Assembly: GCA_964472315.1 (NCBI GenBank)
Contig: CAYYJS010000051.1
Span: forward strand, 1 to 25,642
DNA length: 25,642 bases
DNA from: CAYYJS01 sp964472315
GTDB lineage: Bacteria; Verrucomicrobiota; Kiritimatiellia; UBA8416
Direction of reading: 5' to 3'
Under the pieces are notes generated by a model that searched no databases, was not told the origin of the DNA, and saw nothing but the letters and a program-made list of their open reading frames with translations. Below are positions 1-7,626 of the stretch, piece after piece. Made by a program: the position numbers and the translations under genes. The first letter of the stretch is position 1. The number at the start of each line of letters is the position of its first letter.

Positions 1-16
1 TCCGGGTGGTGTGGGA

Positions 17-44
17 GCCTTGACGGGCGCAAGCCCGTCAAGGC
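17..44. terminator. Perfect 12-bp stem-loop downstream of the TonB/sigma operon
   Basis: Bases 17-28 and 33-44 are exact reverse complements (GCCTTGACGGGC arm) around a GCAA loop. It lies 22 bases past the stop of the anti-sigma gene, where an operon end is expected. No T-run follows on the minus strand, so it is either a non-canonical terminator or 3' stabilising hairpin, or a copy of a dispersed palindromic repeat. Confidence 0.45.
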
Positions 45-65
45 GACCCGATCAGCAGATGCGGG

Positions 66-1436
66 CTACAGCGGCTTGTCATCCGTGCGCGAAGGGGTGA
101 GCGAGAGCAGCGCCATGGACGTGCTGTAGATCCGGCCGCCGGCCGCGCCCCAGCGGTCGTCCGCCGACCACGTGCCGGCATCGTCGCCGCGGGTTCGTTG
201 GCGCGCGACAAGCGCGGTGCGCGCCGCCTTCAGGTCGCCGCGGAAGGACGCCGGATTCGCCGCGTTCAGCGCCGATGCATGGAAGAAGGCGCCGTAGTAG
301 TCGCCGGGCTTGTCGCCGGCGAGTTCCCGAATCCCGTGCATGACGGTTTCCGCCAGTTTGGGGTTCATCCGGATGTCGAGGTTCTGGGCCGCCAGCAGGC
401 AGTAGGCGCCCATCATGGTCAGCGTGTTGGGTCCTTCCGGGAAATCCTGCGTCCGTTCGTAGCCGAAGAAGCCCTGGCCGTTCACGGTGCCGGACAACCA
501 GGCGAGCGCGCGGCGCAGCGGTGTGCGGTGGGCGCGCCACCCGAGACGGTCGGCCAGCAGCAACGCCTGCACCTGCCACGCGGTGATGGACGTATTCGGC
601 AGCGCGTCGGCCGTATCGCGATAGCCCCAGCCGCCGGGTGTCGCCTGCCGCTCGCACATGAAGGTCAGCGCCCGTGCGATGCCGTCGCGCAGATTGTCGC
701 CGTGCGTCACGCTGTACCCCTCCAGCAGGGCCAGCGTGGCGATGCCGTGGTTGTACATGACGCCGTCGAAATCCCCGCCGAAGCGCCCGTTCGCGGCTTG
801 ATCCAGCAGCAGGGCGTCGAGGGCGCGCTCCAAGGCGTCCCGCACCGCCGGTCCGGGACCGTCGGCTCGGGCGAGCGCCAGCACGGCTAGACCGTTGAGC
901 GCGGACGCGTATTCGGGTTTGCCGCCCAGATCGGCGACGTTCCAGCCGCCCGACGCGCTTTGCCGGGTCAGCAGCCAGTCGACGCCGCGGTCCACAGCGG
1001 CGTCCGCCGCCGACTCCGCCGCGGGACGCGCTGCCGCCCCTTCCGGCGGCGTCAGGCGTCGCGCGACGAGTCCGATGCCGGCCACGGCCAGCGCCGCCGC
1101 CGCGATGCGCAGCGGGGTCCAGGCGTGCCGCACGCGCCACCAGGCCGCCGCGCGCGGGCGTTCCGCGCGGCCGGCGCTCCAGGCATCGGCGGGCAGTCGG
1201 GCCAGCACGCCCGGTGTCAGGTCGCGTCCGGCCGACGGCGGCTCCGCCGTCCGTTTCAGGGTGTCCACGGTCGCGCGGATGTCCCGCACGAACGCGCGAC
1301 AGCTCACGCAGCGATCCGCGTGTATCAGCACATCCGCGGCGTCCGCGTCCGAGGTGTCGCCGAGGATGGCACCGACGATCGCTTCCGGTGGCGGACAGCG
1401 ATCGCCCCCGGTCGCCGGTTTACGGTTTCCGCTCAT
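66..1436 (-). CDS. Membrane anti-sigma factor with zinc-finger head and periplasmic squalene-cyclase-like toroid domain
   Basis: A 456-residue protein with three visible parts. Residues about 35-60 carry H39-x3-C43-x2-C46, the zf-HC2/ZAS zinc motif that holds ECF sigma factors in the cytoplasm. Residues about 109-126 form a single membrane helix. Residues about 148-450 contain repeated units (VDWLLTRQSASGGW, LTFMCERQATPGGWGY, LAWLSGTVNGQGFFGY) of the prenyltransferase/squalene-oxidase alpha-alpha toroid type. The start codon overlaps the end of the sigma gene by 17 bases, so the two should be co-translated. Inferred role: sequester the adjacent sigma factor and release it when the periplasmic toroid senses a ligand or partner. 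The catalytic acidic motif of true cyclases (DxDD) is not evident, so a binding or sensing role is more likely than cyclisation. It is the last gene of the operon. Confidence 0.8.
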   Translation of the reverse strand: MSGNRKPATGGDRCPPPEAIVGAILGDTSDADAADVLIHADRCVSCRAFVRDIRATVDTLKRTAEPPSAGRDLTPGVLARLPADAWSAGRAERPRAAAWWRVRHAWTPLRIAAAALAVAGIGLVARRLTPPEGAAARPAAESAADAAVDRGVDWLLTRQSASGGWNVADLGGKPEYASALNGLAVLALARADGPGPAVRDALERALDALLLDQAANGRFGGDFDGVMYNHGIATLALLEGYSVTHGDNLRDGIARALTFMCERQATPGGWGYRDTADALPNTSITAWQVQALLLADRLGWRAHRTPLRRALAWLSGTVNGQGFFGYERTQDFPEGPNTLTMMGAYCLLAAQNLDIRMNPKLAETVMHGIRELAGDKPGDYYGAFFHASALNAANPASFRGDLKAARTALVARQRTRGDDAGTWSADDRWGAAGGRIYSTSMALLSLTPSRTDDKPL

Positions 1437-1989
1437 CGATCAACGCCTCCTTGAGTCTTTTGAGCGCATGGAACATGCGGGTTTTGACCGTCCCGAGCGG
1501 GATGCCCATGACATTCGCGATTTCCTGATACTTGAATCCCTGATACAGGCTCATCACAACAACCGTGCGCATCTCGTCCGACAAGCCCGCCAGGGCCGCG
1601 GCCACGCGCGCCTTCGCGTCTTCCAGCGCATCCGTGCCGGCCGGGGCGAGCAGCTCCGCCTCGCGCGCCAGCTTCTCGTGCGCATTGGCCCGCCGTTCCG
1701 CGGCGCGCCGCCGATCGATCCATGCCCGCCGCGCCAGCACGTACAGGAACGTGCTGAACTTCGCTTTCGGCCGGTACCGCCGCCGGTACTTGTACAGACG
1801 GACGAAGGTCTCCTGCGCCAGATCCTCCGCATCACTGTAATCGCCCATGCGTCGGAAAAAGTTCACGAGGCGGTCCTGATGCCGCCGCACCAGCAGGGTG
1901 AAGGCATCCCTGTGGCGCTGCGCCACGAGCGCCATCAGGGCCTCGTCCGCGACGGCGTCAAGCGGGTCCTCCGGTGTGTGCTCCAACAT
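1420..1989 (-). CDS. ECF-type RNA polymerase sigma factor
   Basis: A 189-residue sigma-70 family ECF protein. Region 2 spans residues about 25-95, with the core-binding and -10 recognition signature DAEDLAQETFVRLY and a following STFLYVLARRAWIDRRR segment. Region 4 spans about 125-185, with the helix-turn-helix YQEIANVMGIPLGTVKTRMFHALKRLK. There is no sigma-1 or sigma-3 domain. The ATG at 1989 is preceded by GGGAG. An in-frame GTG at 2064 overlaps the stop of the TPR gene (GTGA), so the longer start is possible and would tightly couple the two. Its 3' end overlaps the anti-sigma gene. Expected targets include its own operon and outer-membrane receptor genes elsewhere, but no target promoter could be identified here. 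Confidence 0.93.
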   Translation of the reverse strand: MLEHTPEDPLDAVADEALMALVAQRHRDAFTLLVRRHQDRLVNFFRRMGDYSDAEDLAQETFVRLYKYRRRYRPKAKFSTFLYVLARRAWIDRRRAAERRANAHEKLAREAELLAPAGTDALEDAKARVAAALAGLSDEMRTVVVMSLYQGFKYQEIANVMGIPLGTVKTRMFHALKRLKEALIDERKP

Positions 1990-2060
1990 GGTTCTGCCAT
2001 CTCCCTCGAACGCCCGCGTGCCGCGCTTCCATCGACCCGGCCCGCCCGCGGATACGCCGG

Positions 2061-3371
2061 TCACTCGCCGAGGGCGGCGAGGCGGCTGAGTTGCTCCAGA
2101 TAGCGCGCGAGCTCGGGGCGCGGGGCGAGGACCTGCGCGGCTTCGAAGAGGCGGATCGCTTCGGCATAGGCGCCGCGCCCGGCTTCGAGACTTCCCTGTG
2201 CGAGCAGGCCCTGCACGCGGAACCCGTCGATCCGCGCCGCGCGTTCATAGGCCAGCGCCGCGGCATCGAGCGCGCCCAGGGCTTCGGCCGCTTCGCCCGA
2301 CAGCAGAAGCGCATCGCCGTCGAGCGGATTGTCGGAGAGGACGGCATCGGCGGCGGTGCGCGCATCCGCCGGGCGGCCGTCGAGCAGCGCGATGCGCGCG
2401 CGCGCCAGGCCCGCGCGCCGCCGCTCGTCCGGCGTCGCCGCCGATGTCGGCATGCCGGCGAGCAGCTCGGTCGCGCGCGTCCGGTCGCCCAGCATCAGCA
2501 AGGCTTCGGCCGCGTGCAGCGTATGGCGCGCCGAAGGGCGGCGGTCGAGCACGCGCCGGTAATGGAGCAGGGCATCGGCCGGTTGGCGCTGGTTGATGTA
2601 GAGGTCGCCGAGGGTCATGTGTTCCTCGTCGCCGAGCGCCCGCAGGCGCGCGGCGGTCTCGAAGATCCGGATCGCCTCCAGTTCGTTCCCCGCGGCCAGC
2701 GCGGCGTTGGCGCGCAGGGACCACAGTTCGGCGTCGTCCGGATGCCGCTGCAGCAACTCCGCCGCCAGCCCCGCGGCCTCGGCGAAACGCGACTGGCGGA
2801 TCAGCGCCTTCGTCAACCCGCGCGAGGCTTCGTGGTGGTCGGCGCTGTAGAGCAGCGCCTGACGGTAGGCGGCCTCGCCGGAGACCGGCCGTTCGGCCAG
2901 CACGTACGCGTGCCCGAGCAACGCACAGGTGTCGGCGTCGGCGGCCTCGGTCTGCAGGACGGACAGGAACGCGTCCGCCGCGCCGACCGGGTCCTCCGCC
3001 AACAGGAGGGCGCGGCCGAGGTTGCGGTGCGCGTTGACGAACCCGGGCAGCTTGACGATGGCCGCGCGATAGGCGGCGGCGGCGGCCGCGTGGTCGCCGC
3101 GCTCCATGTGCAGGTTGCCCAGCACGAAATCGAGCGCCGCGCTTCCCGCCGGCCGGTCGGCGTTGTCCAGGAGCGCGGCGGCGGCGGTGGCGTTGGTCGC
3201 CGCGACGGTCTGCACGCGCTCCAGCAGGGCGGCTTCGGCGCGGGTGACCGTCGGTTCCCGCGCCGCATCCGCCGCGTCCGCGGCGCGACTCGCGCCGAGA
3301 ATGACCGCGGCGACGCAGGCGACGAGTGCGACACGTTCGACGTTCGGCATTCGGCGTTCGGTGGGTTTCAT
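2061..3371 (-). CDS. Secreted TPR-repeat protein of a TonB2-type transport operon
   Basis: About 436 residues from the ATG at 3371, which lies 7 bases after the tonB stop and has GGAGG upstream. The N terminus has a positively charged start, then the hydrophobic VALVACVAAVILGASRAADA, an apparent signal peptide. The rest is a string of tetratricopeptide units such as ALDFVLGNLHMERGDHAAAAAAYRAA (shown here in part) and similar 34-residue helical pairs up to the C terminus. TPR genes sit at this position in TtpC-ExbB-ExbD-TonB operons of gamma-proteobacteria, where the product assists TonB-dependent uptake in the periplasm. Earlier in-frame starts would run inside tonB and are unlikely. A run of 7-base repeats encodes residues about 4-13, so the N-terminal tip may be unconserved. 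Confidence 0.85.
   Translation of the reverse strand: MKPTERRMPNVERVALVACVAAVILGASRAADAADAAREPTVTRAEAALLERVQTVAATNATAAAALLDNADRPAGSAALDFVLGNLHMERGDHAAAAAAYRAAIVKLPGFVNAHRNLGRALLLAEDPVGAADAFLSVLQTEAADADTCALLGHAYVLAERPVSGEAAYRQALLYSADHHEASRGLTKALIRQSRFAEAAGLAAELLQRHPDDAELWSLRANAALAAGNELEAIRIFETAARLRALGDEEHMTLGDLYINQRQPADALLHYRRVLDRRPSARHTLHAAEALLMLGDRTRATELLAGMPTSAATPDERRRAGLARARIALLDGRPADARTAADAVLSDNPLDGDALLLSGEAAEALGALDAAALAYERAARIDGFRVQGLLAQGSLEAGRGAYAEAIRLFEAAQVLAPRPELARYLEQLSRLAALGE
3335..3362. repeat. Heptameric micro-repeat, four units
   Basis: Four 7-base units in register: GTTCGAC, GTTCGGC, ATTCGGC, GTTCGGT. They lie within the first codons of the TPR gene, just before its hydrophobic signal segment. 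Confidence 0.8.
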
Positions 3372-3378
3372 GGGTGGT

Positions 3379-4059
3379 TCATTCCTCCAGAGCGAATGCC
3401 ACGCGCTGACGTACGCGCACGGCCACGGGGGCGCCTTGACGATGGCCCGGACGGAAACGCCATCGGGCGACCGCGCGTGTCGCGGCCGTATCGAAAATGC
3501 CCGGCGGATCGCTCTCGAGCACCGCCACGTCATGGGTTGCGCCATCGTCGCCGACCGTGAACTCCAACACGACGAAGCCCTCCAATGCCCGCATGCGCGC
3601 GACGGCGGGATAGAGCGGCTTGAGACGCACGATCGGCTGTGGCGCCTCGTCGATTTCGGACAACTCGAAGACGCCGGCATCGAGGCCGGTGACCAGCGGG
3701 TCGGCGCGGATATCGAATCGCGCGGGAAGGACGCCGGCGCCGGCGGGGAGGTTCAGCCGCAGGTCGAAGACGGGCTGCAACGGCAAGCGCACGGCGGCCG
3801 CCGCGGTCGGCCGGGATAGCGGCGCCGGGGTCCGCGGCGGCGCCTCCGCCGTCCGGACCGGCAGGGGCGGCGCGGGCGGCGGGAGCACGGCGGTATGGAC
3901 ATCGCCGGTCAGCCGCACGCGCGCGGCGTCCGGCCGCGCGACGAGATAGGGCAACACGAGCAGCGTGGCGGCGGTCGCCAGGCAGGCCGCCGCCAGCGGG
4001 CCGCGCAGGGGCGCGCCGGGGATGGTCAGAAGGCCGAAGGGCTCGCACGCGGCGCTCAT
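3379..4059 (-). CDS. tonB: TonB energy-transducing protein
   Basis: A 226-residue TonB. Residues about 22-40 form the N-terminal membrane anchor (LAAACLATAATLLVLPYLV). Residues about 58-82 are proline-rich (PPPAPPLPVRT...), shorter than the periplasm-spanning arm of classical TonB, as in TonB2-type proteins. Residues about 145-226 are the TonB C-terminal domain, including LYPAVARMRALEGFVVLEFTVGDDG in part and a terminal RWRFRPG segment. It transmits proton-motive energy from ExbB/ExbD to outer-membrane receptors. The ATG at 4059 overlaps the exbD stop in an ATGA junction. An upstream in-frame start at 4116 would lie deep inside exbD. Confidence 0.93.
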   Translation of the reverse strand: MSAACEPFGLLTIPGAPLRGPLAAACLATAATLLVLPYLVARPDAARVRLTGDVHTAVLPPPAPPLPVRTAEAPPRTPAPLSRPTAAAAVRLPLQPVFDLRLNLPAGAGVLPARFDIRADPLVTGLDAGVFELSEIDEAPQPIVRLKPLYPAVARMRALEGFVVLEFTVGDDGATHDVAVLESDPPGIFDTAATRAVARWRFRPGHRQGAPVAVRVRQRVAFALEE

Positions 4060-4475
4060 CGTTCCTGCTCCCTTGCGGCGGCGATGCTGACGTGTTCCGC
4101 GCCGGCCAGTTTGCATTCGTCGATCAGTTCCACCAACCGGCCGCTGTGCGACCGGCGGTCGGCGAGAATAATGACGGGGCGCCCGCTTTGCACGCGAAGC
4201 TGGCGGGCCACGATGCCGCGTACGCTGTCGAGCGTCACGTCGCGGCCGTCGAATACGATACGCCCGTCGCCGGTCAGCGCCAGCATGATGCCGCGCCGGT
4301 CGAGGTCGCGCGCGGCGGCGGCCTTCGGTTTGTCGATGTCGACGCCGGTTTCCTCGACGAAGACGGTCGTGACCACGAAGAAGATCAGCAGGAGGAACAC
4401 GACGTCGATCAGGGGTGAGATGTTGATGTCCGCCGGATGGGTCTCCGCCTGTACGCTATCGAGTACGCTACGCAT
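4056..4475 (-). CDS. exbD: Biopolymer transport protein ExbD
   Basis: A 139-residue ExbD/TolR protein. It has a short cytoplasmic N terminus, then INISPLIDVVFLLLIFFVVT (residues about 18-37). This is the single membrane helix with the essential aspartate of the PLIDVVFLLLIFF signature. A periplasmic domain follows, ending ...IILADRRSHSGRLVELID and VSIAAA. It forms the proton-conducting stator with the two ExbB proteins encoded just upstream. The start shares one base with the exbB stop (TGATG), and the end overlaps tonB by four bases. A much longer frame reading back to 5084 is an artefact of running through exbB in another frame. Confidence 0.95.
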   Translation of the reverse strand: MRSVLDSVQAETHPADINISPLIDVVFLLLIFFVVTTVFVEETGVDIDKPKAAAARDLDRRGIMLALTGDGRIVFDGRDVTLDSVRGIVARQLRVQSGRPVIILADRRSHSGRLVELIDECKLAGAEHVSIAAAREQER

Positions 4476-5092
4476 CAGAGTCGCTCCGGCTGTAGCTCCC
4501 AGGCCATGATCAGGCGAGTCCGGCAGATTGCCATCCGCGCCCGCAGATGGGCCACGAGCCGGTGCAGGCGCGCCATGCCGAACAGGCCGGGGATAGCCAC
4601 CACGAGTCCGAATTCCGTCGTAATCAGGGCCTGGCTGATACCGGCGGCCATGCGATCCGTAACGCCGCCGCCGCCCACGGCCTGGAAGGTGTCGATCATG
4701 CCCAGCACCGTGCCGAAGAGGCCGAGCAGCGGCGCGACGATTGTCAGCGCCGACAAGATGACGAGATCGCGTCGCGCCTGCAAAAAGAGCGGGTCCAGGC
4801 GCATGTCGAAGGCCTCGCCGAGCGGTCGCCCCGCGCGGACGTCGGTCATCACGCGCGCGAGCAGACGATGCAGGAAGTCCGTGTACCGGTCGGCCGGGTC
4901 GTCCGTCGTCTCCCCCGCCACGGCGCGCGGGAGCGCGGGGATCAGTGCGCGCACGCCCGCCAGCAGACCTCTCAGCATGGCGCGGCTCCGCCAGAAGTAG
5001 AACCAGATCGCGAAGCATGCCAGCGTCAGCGCCATGCCCAGGGGGCCGCAGGCTTGCCAGTACCGCACCGCATGGTCGACCCAATCAGGCAT
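4475..5092 (-). CDS. exbB: MotA/TolQ/ExbB proton channel protein (short ExbB2-type)
   Basis: A 205-residue integral membrane protein of the ExbB/TolQ family. Three membrane helices are visible: GMALTLACFAIWFYFW (residues about 19-34), VILSALTIVAPLLGLFGTVLGMI (about 110-132), and ISQALITTEFGLVVAIPGLF (about 151-170). The second and third carry the family signatures APLLGLFGTVxGM and ISxALxTTxxGLxVAIP. The gene follows the larger ExbB-like gene with an 8-base overlap and has a GGGAGAGG ribosome site. It assembles with ExbD to power TonB. Confidence 0.95.
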   Translation of the reverse strand: MPDWVDHAVRYWQACGPLGMALTLACFAIWFYFWRSRAMLRGLLAGVRALIPALPRAVAGETTDDPADRYTDFLHRLLARVMTDVRAGRPLGEAFDMRLDPLFLQARRDLVILSALTIVAPLLGLFGTVLGMIDTFQAVGGGGVTDRMAAGISQALITTEFGLVVAIPGLFGMARLHRLVAHLRARMAICRTRLIMAWELQPERL

Positions 5093-6545
5093 GGGACGCC
5101 TCTCCCGCTTGCCCGCCGCCCGGTTTCAGCCGCGTCGCGAACATCACCGCCGACGCCTCCAGCGCCCCGGCCATGGTGCGCACGCGGCGCGCCAGAAAGG
5201 CGTGGACCAGCAGCACGGGAATGGCGATGCCGAGGCCGTACTTCGTCGTGATCAGCGCCTCGGAGATGCCTCCCGAGAGCACGCGCGCCTCGCCGGTGCC
5301 GAAGAGCGTCACGAGCTGAAAGGTGTGCATCATGCCGGTGACGGTGCCCAGCAAACCGAGCAGCGGCGCGATGCCGGCCAGCACGGCCAGCGTGCCGAGA
5401 TGACGCTCCAGGCGCGGCACGGCGGCCACGACATGTTCGTGGAGGATTTCCTCCAGATGCTCGCGCGGCGCCTCGCGGTGGGCGATGCCGTCGCGCAGCA
5501 GGTCTCCCAGCGGGCGGCCGACGCCTTCGGTCTCCCGCAAGGCGCCCGCCGGGTCGCCGGCCCGCAGCCGCTCCAGCACGGTGGCGACGCTGTGGTCGGC
5601 GCGCACGCGACAGGCGCGCAGTTCGACGAATTTCCACACCGTCGCCAGCAGCGCCATGAAACCGACCGCGAGAATCGGGATCATGACCAGACCGCCGCTG
5701 CGCAGTTCCTCGATGAACGTTTCTTCGCCGGAATCGAGATGCGCGGCATCCATCCCCGGCGTGACATCCATCGGCACGGTGCCGGCCCCGGTGCGCACGA
5801 ACGCGGCGACGGCGCCCCGGTCGGCATCGGGCAGGCCGTCGACAACGATCGGCGCGAGACGGCCGGGCCGGTCGCCGGCCGGGCCGGCGACGTCGCCCCG
5901 CGTGGCGGCGAAGTACGTCAGCGGGCCCAGTGTGACGAAGGCGCCCTCGATCGGTTCGCCCGCGCCATCGAGCGTGAAGCCGGTGGAGCGGTGGCCGCCG
6001 ATGCGATCGCGCTGGAGCCGCATGCCCGCGTCGAGCAGGGCGCGGGCGCGGTCGGCGAGCGCGGCGTATGCGGCGGCATCGGCTTCCGGCGCGGCGACCC
6101 CGGTTTCGAGGAGCAGCGCCTCCAGGCGACCGGCATCGCCGGCGGCGACGCGGGCGCCGATACCGCGCCGGTACTCGTCGAGCATGGTTTGCACAAACTG
6201 GGCGTCCTCGCGCAGGCGGCGGACATCCTCGCGCAGCGCGTCCATCGAGAGGGCGTCGCGGCTTCCGCGCGCCTGCGCATCGGCGGCGGTGGTGCGCAAC
6301 TCGAGAATCTCGGCCTGACGCCGCCGCAGTTTGGACGCGAGCGGGAAGCGCGCCTCGGCGATGTTCGCGCGAACCCGCTCCAGCTCGGCCGCGGCCACGC
6401 CGATATCGTCGCGTACCCGGGCCATGGCCGTCTCCACGGCGCCGGTCGCCATCGGCGCGCTCCACACCGGCGCGGCGGCCGGCGACAGGGCGAGGCCGAG
6501 GCACAGGACGCGCAGGATGGAGCGATGGCGGCCGTCGCGGCTCAT
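5085..6545 (-). CDS. TtpC-type ExbB with long periplasmic coiled-coil N terminus
   Basis: A 486-residue ExbB-family protein with an extended N terminus. Residues 1-30 look like a signal peptide (LRVLCLGLALSPAAAPVWSA). Residues about 40-130 are helical and charged, with a heptad pattern (coiled coil). Residues about 130-280 form an exported segment. The ExbB part has helices at about 285-305, 384-405 (LAGIAPLLGLLGTVTGMMHT) and 426-451 (GISEALITTKYGLGIAIPVL). This architecture matches TtpC of TonB2 systems, which is needed alongside ExbB2, ExbD2 and TonB2 and is thought to contact the outer membrane. The start overlaps the DUF3450 gene stop (ATGA). The longer upstream in-frame start lies inside that gene and lacks a signal peptide at its N terminus. 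Confidence 0.9.
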   Translation of the reverse strand: MSRDGRHRSILRVLCLGLALSPAAAPVWSAPMATGAVETAMARVRDDIGVAAAELERVRANIAEARFPLASKLRRRQAEILELRTTAADAQARGSRDALSMDALREDVRRLREDAQFVQTMLDEYRRGIGARVAAGDAGRLEALLLETGVAAPEADAAAYAALADRARALLDAGMRLQRDRIGGHRSTGFTLDGAGEPIEGAFVTLGPLTYFAATRGDVAGPAGDRPGRLAPIVVDGLPDADRGAVAAFVRTGAGTVPMDVTPGMDAAHLDSGEETFIEELRSGGLVMIPILAVGFMALLATVWKFVELRACRVRADHSVATVLERLRAGDPAGALRETEGVGRPLGDLLRDGIAHREAPREHLEEILHEHVVAAVPRLERHLGTLAVLAGIAPLLGLLGTVTGMMHTFQLVTLFGTGEARVLSGGISEALITTKYGLGIAIPVLLVHAFLARRVRTMAGALEASAVMFATRLKPGGGQAGEASHA

Positions 6546-7399
6546 GGCGTCTCCTCGATCGAGGCGGGCAGATGCAGCCAGCGCGCCGGCTGCGCGCGGT
6601 CGAGGATGCGGAGCGCGGCGCGGACCTCGGAGGCCACCTCGGGCGCGGCGCGCCATTGCCAGCCGTTCGCGGCCGGCGTGCCCACGGCTCCGACGCTGCC
6701 ATCCGACGAACAGGCGTAGGCGCCGGCGAGGCCGATATAGAGGACATCGAGCTCGCGGCGTTTCCCGTCGAACGCGATCAGTTCGCGACCCGTGTGGATG
6801 GTGTTCTGCACGGTTTCGACCTCGGTGAGCAGCGCCAGCGCGCGCTGGAGGCGGGCCGTCACGTTGACCGGCTCGGCGCCGACGGCCGGGGCCGTGGCGA
6901 CCCTGGTGGCGGGGGCGGGGGGTGGCGCGGTCAGCGCGGTCAGCGCGGCCCGCAGATCGGGTGCGCCCACGGTCGGAATGAGCGGTGCGACCGACCGGAG
7001 GTGCGTCTCGATATCGTTCAGCAGCGGTTCGATGGCGCGCATCGCGTGGCGGAGGCCGTCGCGTTCATGGCGCAGCGTGTCGTACTCGGTTTCGATCGTC
7101 CGACGCTCGCGGTCGACGGCGTGCAGGCGCGCTTCCAGCCGCGACTTCTCCTCCTCCAACAGATCGAGCTCGCGCTGCCAGCTCCGTTGCTGCTCCTGCC
7201 AGGCGCGATCCTCCTGGGCCGTCTGCGCGCGCAGGTTCAGCCATTGCCGCACGAGTCCTTCCAGCGCCGGCAACGCCGGCTGACGCGTCGCCTCAGCCGC
7301 ACCGGCCGGCGACCACGGCAACGCGAGCGCCGCGCACAGCACGCCCATGCCCGCCCATCGCCGACACACGCTACCGCCATGGAATGCGATCATACTCAT
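6542..7399 (-). CDS. DUF3450-type periplasmic coiled-coil protein, first gene of the TonB2-type operon
   Basis: About 285 residues. A signal peptide is visible in residues about 1-35 (GMGVLCAALALPWSPAGAA). A long charged coiled coil (about 50-130, rich in E, R, L, Q) follows, then an Ala/Pro-rich linker (about 150-175) and a C-terminal globular domain ending in LDRAQPARWLHLPASI. Proteins of this layout (DUF3450) are encoded directly upstream of ttpC-exbB-exbD-tonB in many bacteria. Their biochemical role is unknown. The ATG at 7399 has GGTGA 8 bases upstream. A second in-frame ATG lies at 7393. Its stop overlaps the next gene by ATGA. Confidence 0.85.
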   Translation of the reverse strand: MSMIAFHGGSVCRRWAGMGVLCAALALPWSPAGAAEATRQPALPALEGLVRQWLNLRAQTAQEDRAWQEQQRSWQRELDLLEEEKSRLEARLHAVDRERRTIETEYDTLRHERDGLRHAMRAIEPLLNDIETHLRSVAPLIPTVGAPDLRAALTALTAPPPAPATRVATAPAVGAEPVNVTARLQRALALLTEVETVQNTIHTGRELIAFDGKRRELDVLYIGLAGAYACSSDGSVGAVGTPAANGWQWRAAPEVASEVRAALRILDRAQPARWLHLPASIEETP

Positions 7400-7421
7400 C
7401 GTTACGTCACCGCAGGCGCAG

Positions 7422-7451
7422 AGATTAGCGCGTTTGCACCTGACATGTCCC
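7422..7451 (-). promoter_or_regulatory. Possible sigma-70-like promoter for the TonB/sigma operon
   Basis: Read on the minus strand: GGGACA (-35 like), 18 bases, TAATCT (-10 like), ending about 23 bases before the first start codon. The -35 is weak. The operon may instead be driven by its own ECF sigma through a sequence not recognised here. Confidence 0.3.
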
Positions 7452-7513
7452 GCCTTTTGTAATCCTGCCTGGCTGATTGACTCCAGTCGGCGCCGCCCAC
7501 GCCCATCGGGAAA

Positions 7514-7536
7514 GCCCGCGCACGGCAAGCGCGGGC
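7514..7536 (-). terminator. GC-rich stem-loop after the protease gene
   Basis: An 8-bp stem (7514-7521 with 7529-7536) with a 7-base loop, followed on the minus strand by three T residues. It lies about 90 bases after the protease stop and before the TonB operon promoter region. It is a weak intrinsic terminator candidate because of the short T-run. Confidence 0.4.
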
Positions 7537-7626
7537 GGTGGTGGCCCGCATGGCCACAGGGATGAAGGACGTTGTCGTCAACGCGGTCGGCCCCGTGGTT
7601 TGTTTGACGGAACTTCCGGCTCAAGC

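Noticed and set aside
1974..3560. Long plus-strand open frame of 528 codons
   Set aside because: It lies antisense to the TPR gene, is Arg/Gly/Gln-rich, has no domain, and is explained by GC-rich codon bias.
4476..5084. Upstream extension of the exbD frame
   Set aside because: It runs through exbB in another frame with no ExbD-like sequence. The true start at 4475 gives the standard length.
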